Assembly: GCF_950023065.1 (NCBI RefSeq)
Contig: NC_088677.1
Location: forward strand, 58,305,469 to 58,369,468
Direction of reading: 5' to 3'
From: Planococcus citri
Taxonomy: Eukaryota > Arthropoda > Insecta > Hemiptera > Pseudococcidae
DNA: 64,000 nucleotides
The first letter of the stretch is position 1, and every line of letters begins with the position of its first letter. The notes beneath the pieces are model-generated. The model searched no databases and was not told where the DNA came from. It saw only the letters and a program-made list of their open reading frames with translations. Position numbers and translations under genes: made by a program. Positions 59,255-64,000 of this stretch are shown here, piece by piece.

Positions 59255-59480
59255 TTTTCTTAACAAAAATTTTCGCAAGCTTTTGCCCTCGCTTCGTTCG
59301 GCCCTGTTTGTTCGTCTTTTATTTAAAAATTGAAATTTTTCATTACCTTCTAGGCACCTATTCAAATTCTAAAATTGTGGAGTAAAAAAAATACAACTCA
59401 TCACAAAGAAGCATTGTCTTTTACTTCTCGAAACACGAATTTTTGACAGATTTTGCCCTGGCTTAGCTTGTGCCTCAGTG
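59255..59480. repeat. GCCCTCGCTTCG repeat module pair
   Basis: TTTTCGCAAGCTTTTGCCCTCGCTTCGTTCGGCCCTG near 59265-59305 recurs in diverged form at about 59445-59475 (TTTTGCCCTGGCTTAGCTTG). Related modules lie near 31916, 32057, 39000 (inverted) and 40180 (inverted). A dispersed family with a conserved CTCGCTTCG-like core. Confidence 0.55.
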
Positions 59481-59580
59481 TTTTTTTTTCTTCAATTGAA
59501 CCTTGGAAAAAAACATTTAAAAATTTGTAAACCAAACAAAATAATATACTTTTCACTTGAAAAAACATTGTTTTTTTTAA

Positions 59581-60410
59581 TTCACTCTGATTCACAGTTC
59601 ACCCCTTCCCCCAGCCCCTCAGAACCATTTCGGAAATGATGGACTTATTGATTTGATTATCTACCAAATCCGAAAAGGCAAAATATCGTATTGGATCTTT
59701 TTTTAAATTCATTTTTCAATTTCTTTTTTGAAAACGTGCTTTTGACCAACGTTTTTGATCCTTTTTTATGAAAAAAATTCTGCATATTATATTCGTGTTT
59801 TTTGTTGGAAATGTCACATTTGAGCTTTTTCGAAACTTTAATTTTCTATCACGGTTTTTTTTCGAAAGCTCAACTTTTTTGTGATTTGGTCAATTGGGCG
59901 AGGCACCCTATCACACTCTTCAAAACAATTCAATATTTTAGAGCATTCATGCATTTTTAATCTTTGTTTCCGTCATTTGAGGTCTACTTGGAAACATTCC
60001 CATCGGATTCTGTTTTTTGACATTTTTCCTAAAACAAGTGCATCAAATTTGTAAAAAAAAAACAAAAAAAAACGCTCTTTTGCACCCTGCCTACTCTTTT
60101 CCTGATTTCATTTTATGAAAGCTCAACAACCAATTTGTTCATCCAAAAGTGGAGCATTGGCCCTCATATTTTATTCCACCATTTTTCAAAGTATGTTTCC
60201 CAAAAAGGGGCGAGGTGTTCATCCAAAGTATGTTTTCACTCAATCATTACGTCGAACGTGACCATATCATGCAGTTCCAAAATTGACCCAATAAGATCTT
60301 TTGCCTTTTCGGATTTGGAGGATAATCAAATAAATAAGCTCATCATTTCCGAAATGATTTCATCCCAAAGTGGCTGGGAGGGGGAGGGGCAAACTGTGAA
60401 TCAAAGTGAA
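59581..60410. repeat. Inverted repeat, about 120-128 bp arms, 580 bp loop
   Basis: Left arm 59581-59699 (TTCACTCTGATTCACAGTTC, CCATTTCGGAAATGATG, CCAAATCCGAAAAGGCAAAA) and right arm 60283-60410 (TTTTGCCTTTTCGGATTTGG, CATTTCCGAAATGATTTCAT, AACTGTGAATCAAAGTGAA) are diverged reverse complements. The loop holds no gene. The frame at 60135-60482 crosses the right arm and is not a known protein. Confidence 0.7.
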
Positions 60411-60489
60411 ACTTGTGTTGATCTAATCCAAGAAATCGAAAGCATTTTTACCTCGAATTTCAGGATTCACCAGGACTTTTAAGGGTTAA

Positions 60490-60728
60490 AGATTTTTGCA
60501 GATGACTTGAACATCTCTCTTAGTAGATCTAGAAACAATAATCTTATCATAGCAATAATGCAGAAAACCCCAAATGAAATTGAAAATTGAGCTGAATCAA
60601 ATGGTTCATACTTTTCAGAATCTAAAATACATTGCATACTCTTTACCAAACAAAAAAAAACAAATTCACCCAGAACCTATTCTAAAATTCAAAGGTCACA
60701 CACACTTGGATCATTCCACGTCAATTAG
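60490..60728 (+). mobile_element. Non-LTR retrotransposon fragment, RT palm with FADD motif
   Basis: Codons from 60492 read IFADDLNISLSRSRNNNLI, then QKTPNEIENWAESNGSYFSE, then SKIHCILFTKQKK, up to a stop at 60726-60728. This is the reverse-transcriptase active-site strand: FADD at 60495-60506 is the [YF]xDD catalytic motif, and WAxxNGxxFSxxKxxxIxF is the conserved stretch after it in LINE-type RTs. Another frame at 60646-60720 continues PEPILKFKGHT, the next expected piece, so a frameshift has occurred near 60650. The upstream PQGSxLSP-type motif and the rest of the element are missing. A dead fragment. Confidence 0.75.
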
Positions 60729-62300
60729 ACCAAGAAGTGGTGGGGGGGGTCCGGCGATTTTTTTGAAATTTTCCGTGTGGAAAGACCTTCTAAAGGGATG
60801 ACCAATGGCGCAAATCGCAGCCCTCTAGGCCATTTTTAAAGGCAGCCAGGGGGTGTCAAAGTTTTCAGCGAACCTAAAATATCATCCATTTCAGCAGTGG
60901 ATTACTCGATAACCACGATACCTATCAAAATGGAACATCTTCCTATAATTAGGGGTTTTGAAAGGCTTTTTGGTGATATCATAAAAATCAGTGTTGCCAC
61001 TTTTTTTCGTACAAAAAATTAGCTCAAAAAGTTTTGAAACGTAGTTTTCATATCGTTCTGACTCTCAAAAATTCTGAAAAAAAAATATTATTATGGACAA
61101 CTTTTCATGCTGAACAACATATTCACTTAAAAAATTGGGATGGTAACATGTTGCAAAGTTGATTTTATAAAATCTAAAGTTAGCGAAAAAATGCGATTTT
61201 TTGATTTAAAACATGAAAAAAAGTTTTGATAGGTGAAGTTGACCCATTTGACCCCTATTTTTACGTATCTGTTGAAAAAGTTAGAAAAACCCTTTCACTC
61301 GATGAAATGAACTCCTCACAAAAAATTAAAATTCGAAAAGATTCAAAAAATGAACGAATTTTTAATTTTTTGTTGTGAGTGTAATTTTTATCAACTTATT
61401 TTTCATGAAATACGTCAGAAAGAGGTCAAAATAAGACAACTGAATAAATTTAAACTTTTTTTGATGTTTGAAATTGAAAATTGAAATTTTTCAGAACTAC
61501 TCCCAAAATCCAGAAAATCACTTGTATGTAACAAATAAATCCATTACATTGGCTTCAGCTAATCCATCACATCCCCTTCAAAAACTCTTCTCAATGTACA
61601 TACAGCTTACATCATTTCATTACCTTAAAGGCAATTCCATGTAAGTCTTTGAAAAAGGACAATTTTACTGATCACTGATACGATTCGGATATGCTCAGAA
61701 GCAGACCTTTGAGTCCGAAATGATCGCAAAACTGGAATCGACTAAATCACAAATTCAAATCCAATCCCAAAACCTATCCTGAAACCAAAATTATCAATTT
61801 TTTTGATCCCGAAACTGAAAAAAATCCAGGAACTGATATAATTTTGACCCCAAAACAATCCCAGAACTGAAACAAAAACAATTTTTTCAATCCTGAACAC
61901 TTGAACAGTGTTGCGAGAACAATGAAATTTTGTTCTCATTCCTGGTTCTGTTTGTTCCCAAAATGAATCAAATGGTTCGTTTTATCATTCGTTCTTTCGT
62001 TCGTTCTTTCCATTGATTTGTATGGTTCTTTGTTCGTTCTCGTTCTTGTTCTCATTCTTCCCTGAAAACCATGTCTTTAGCTTTTGTTCTCGTTCCCGTC
62101 TTTTGTTCTTCAAAACAAAGTAATTGAAAAAAACATTAGAAATTCAAAACTGAGAATTTTAATTTTTTTCTCTCAACAAAGTCAACAACCTTGAAAGTTA
62201 GAACGTTCAAAATGAAAAAAAAAAAAAAAACAGTTATTTTTCAAGTTGCACAACCAGCATTCAAATATCCAAACCTGAGAAAAAACGAGAGGAGTAAGAT
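60729..62300. other. Repeat-like non-coding DNA with GTTC-rich tract
   Basis: 60729-61560 is AT-rich and probably repeat-derived, though no second copy is visible here. 61730-61900 has loose CCxAAAACxxATCCxGAACTGA phrases. 61930-62112 is a GTTC/GTTCTCGTTC simple-sequence stretch (for example CGTTCTTTCGTTCGTTCTTT near 61990). No gene is supported. Confidence 0.4.
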
Positions 62301-64000
62301 TCTGAAGTGGAGTGGATAAAGTTTTGATTCGGTGCATCCACCAGGAACTACCAACCGACCCAGCCCGTGCCTATGATGAGAAGGTGCTGTAATTAGGTGA
62401 GTATATTATGAATCCAAAAATTTGACGACATTTATTTCTAGGATCTCTACACACAGGGTGTCTCCAGTCAGAATAAACCCATTTCTTCCCAACATATGCT
62501 ACCCATTTTGAATTCGTGTAAGTAGTACACCACGCATAAAATTAGCCATACTCGTAGATGAATGAATACCCATCCACGAGTACGACGACGCGACGCTGCG
62601 AGCCGCGAATTTGTCATTGAAATGTATTAATAATATAGGTACATATACTTAACGTGCTATGTAATAACCGAGTGCAACATCGTGGTTATCATAATAATAA
62701 GTTCTCGATACACGTTACCACGCCGCAAGTACAGGAGGTATAATATGTAATATGTATGTACTTTTTTCCTATGTAAGTACTCGTAACGCCACCACAAGCT
62801 CTCTCGCTTCTCGCAGTTTGTCTATGTCTATATATACAAACGTACATCTTACTAAAGATATGTAATGTACTTAAACTTACCTATCTATCGCAAACCAGTT
62901 GATCATTTTGATACATTGATGCCTGCGAATGACGTTGACATTGAAACAAGTCCGCGCAACGGTACATTTTTCACCTTATCCGGTCGTGAGTTGAAGCTTT
63001 AAGCGGAGACTTCTCGACCACCTACAAATTTATTGAACAAGATTAGCGAAAATTTAGGACCTTGCAACTTGCAAGTACCTATTTAATATCTAATACTCTT
63101 ATTCGTACATCTACATAACAAGGAACTGAGATAATTTTTCATCCACATTTGATACGTATACAAAAAGGTGAAGGAGAAGGAAGGGGTGAGTGGAAATGAC
63201 TTCGGTGCAACTCTGATGTAACGAATGACATCTTGGTTTTAAAAAATTGCAATTCGCAGATTGTCAGCTGGGCAATCCTCCAAAAATATGGAATTACTGG
63301 GAGTTGCCAAATAATAACGATTGCATGCAGATTGCAGGGGAGGAGGATTTTGGAGTAGGTGATTCGCGCGACCGAAAGCGTGGTTTAATTTTTTGGAGGT
63401 CTTGCAATCGGCTCAAGTTCGAAGGACGAGCATTGAGCCAAAATTAATTAATTTTACATGATTTTGTGATCTTTGGGAGATGAATTTTAAAAAGACAATG
63501 GAGAAAAGTAGGTATTTTTATTGCTTTGCTAATCAAATTTTGAGCAAGACTTCACTATGTAGAAGATTTACACAGAGCTTCCGAATCAAATTGTAATTCT
63601 ATAAGCTGACCAATAAAAAAAAACAGCAAGCCCTTCTCATCCCTTCACTGGTTTTATCTGAAGGATTTATAACTTGAAAAGTCGTTTTCCCTGAAATAAT
63701 AAAAGTTTTGAGCCACAGACATTTATAAATCTTGTCTCGAGACAACATTTTTTTCAATATCTTTCATTAAAATAAAAATTAATTTCACTCAAAATTTCAA
63801 TTTTTTTTTTTTTTGTTAGAAAACTTATTTTTAATATTTCTGAAAAAAATTTCAATCTTAATTAATTTACGAACGTTTCAAATTTTTTCCAAAAATTTTA
63901 AACCTTCATGCACGATTTAGAACAAAAGCAGAATGATCATAGGAAATCTCCGACGATGACGAACTTTTTTGGGCATACACTCTTCACTCCTCTCTTCAAC
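62301..64000. other. Low-copy island then AT-rich DNA, no gene seen
   Basis: 62300-63450 contains CG-rich words (GAGTACGACGACGCGACGCTGCGAG near 62577, shown here only as a region) and TAGGTAC/GTACCTA words. 63450-64000 is AT-rich. The frame at 63247-63447 has no recognisable motif. Confidence 0.35.

Noticed and set aside
60135..60482. 115-codon ORF before the FADD fragment as part of the RT
   Set aside because: It crosses the right arm of an inverted repeat and lacks the RT motifs expected upstream of FADD.
1..64000. tRNA, rRNA, microRNA or bacterial endosymbiont DNA
   Set aside because: I found no cloverleaf with a GGTTCRANNCC-type arm, no rRNA sequence and no bacterial gene clusters. By-eye search cannot exclude a microRNA.

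Overview
This is AT-rich nuclear DNA from an animal, almost certainly an insect. There is no bacterial gene organisation, no rRNA and no tRNA that I can recognise. It holds one convincing protein-coding gene in 64 kb: a Snail-family (Snail/Escargot type) zinc-finger transcription factor on the + strand, with coding exons at 46102-46201 and 49857-51067. The protein reads through one 3.65 kb intron. It has an N-terminal SNAG-like repressor motif, a CPLKKRP motif, three CtBP-type PxDLS motifs (two of them back to back) and five zinc fingers. The very frequent words TAGGTAC/GTACCTA and the load of C/G homopolymers recall sap-sucking insects such as mealybugs or other Hemiptera, but that placement is a low-confidence guess.

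The rest is a gene desert built of two textures. One is low-copy, more CG-containing DNA with no long ORF (about 0.6-2.5, 6.6-8.5, 11.7-13.9, 16-17.8, 21.2-22.7, 25.5-27.9, 32.8-35.2, 41-41.9, 43.8-45.8, 47.4-49.8, 55-56, 58-59.1 and 62.3-63.5 kb). These islands are plausible places for cis-regulatory elements of the snail-type gene. The other is A/T-homopolymer-rich repeat DNA between the islands.

The repeat DNA is unusually rich in inverted repeats. There is a 3.15 kb foldback at 35714-38863 whose 1.15 kb arms differ only by one base in a homopolymer. It sits inside an older, diverged inverted pair (31655-32640 and 39480-40240). A perfect 60 bp hairpin with an 8-nt loop lies at 31042-31169. 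A foldback-like element at 22996-25130 has arms made of about 120-145 bp tandem subrepeats. Two clean terminal-inverted-repeat elements are at 4463-5382 and 28557-28884, and smaller stem-loops are at 19656-19972 and 59581-60410. A 33-35 bp minisatellite carrying TTCGCGAA lies at 9975-10530. Two dead non-LTR retrotransposon fragments are on the + strand: an RT/RNase H tail at 2668-3540 and an RT palm piece with an FADD motif at 60490-60728.

No new multi-gene system is visible. The points most worth a second look are the nested palindromic architecture and the repressor-motif arrangement and start-codon choice of the Snail-family gene.
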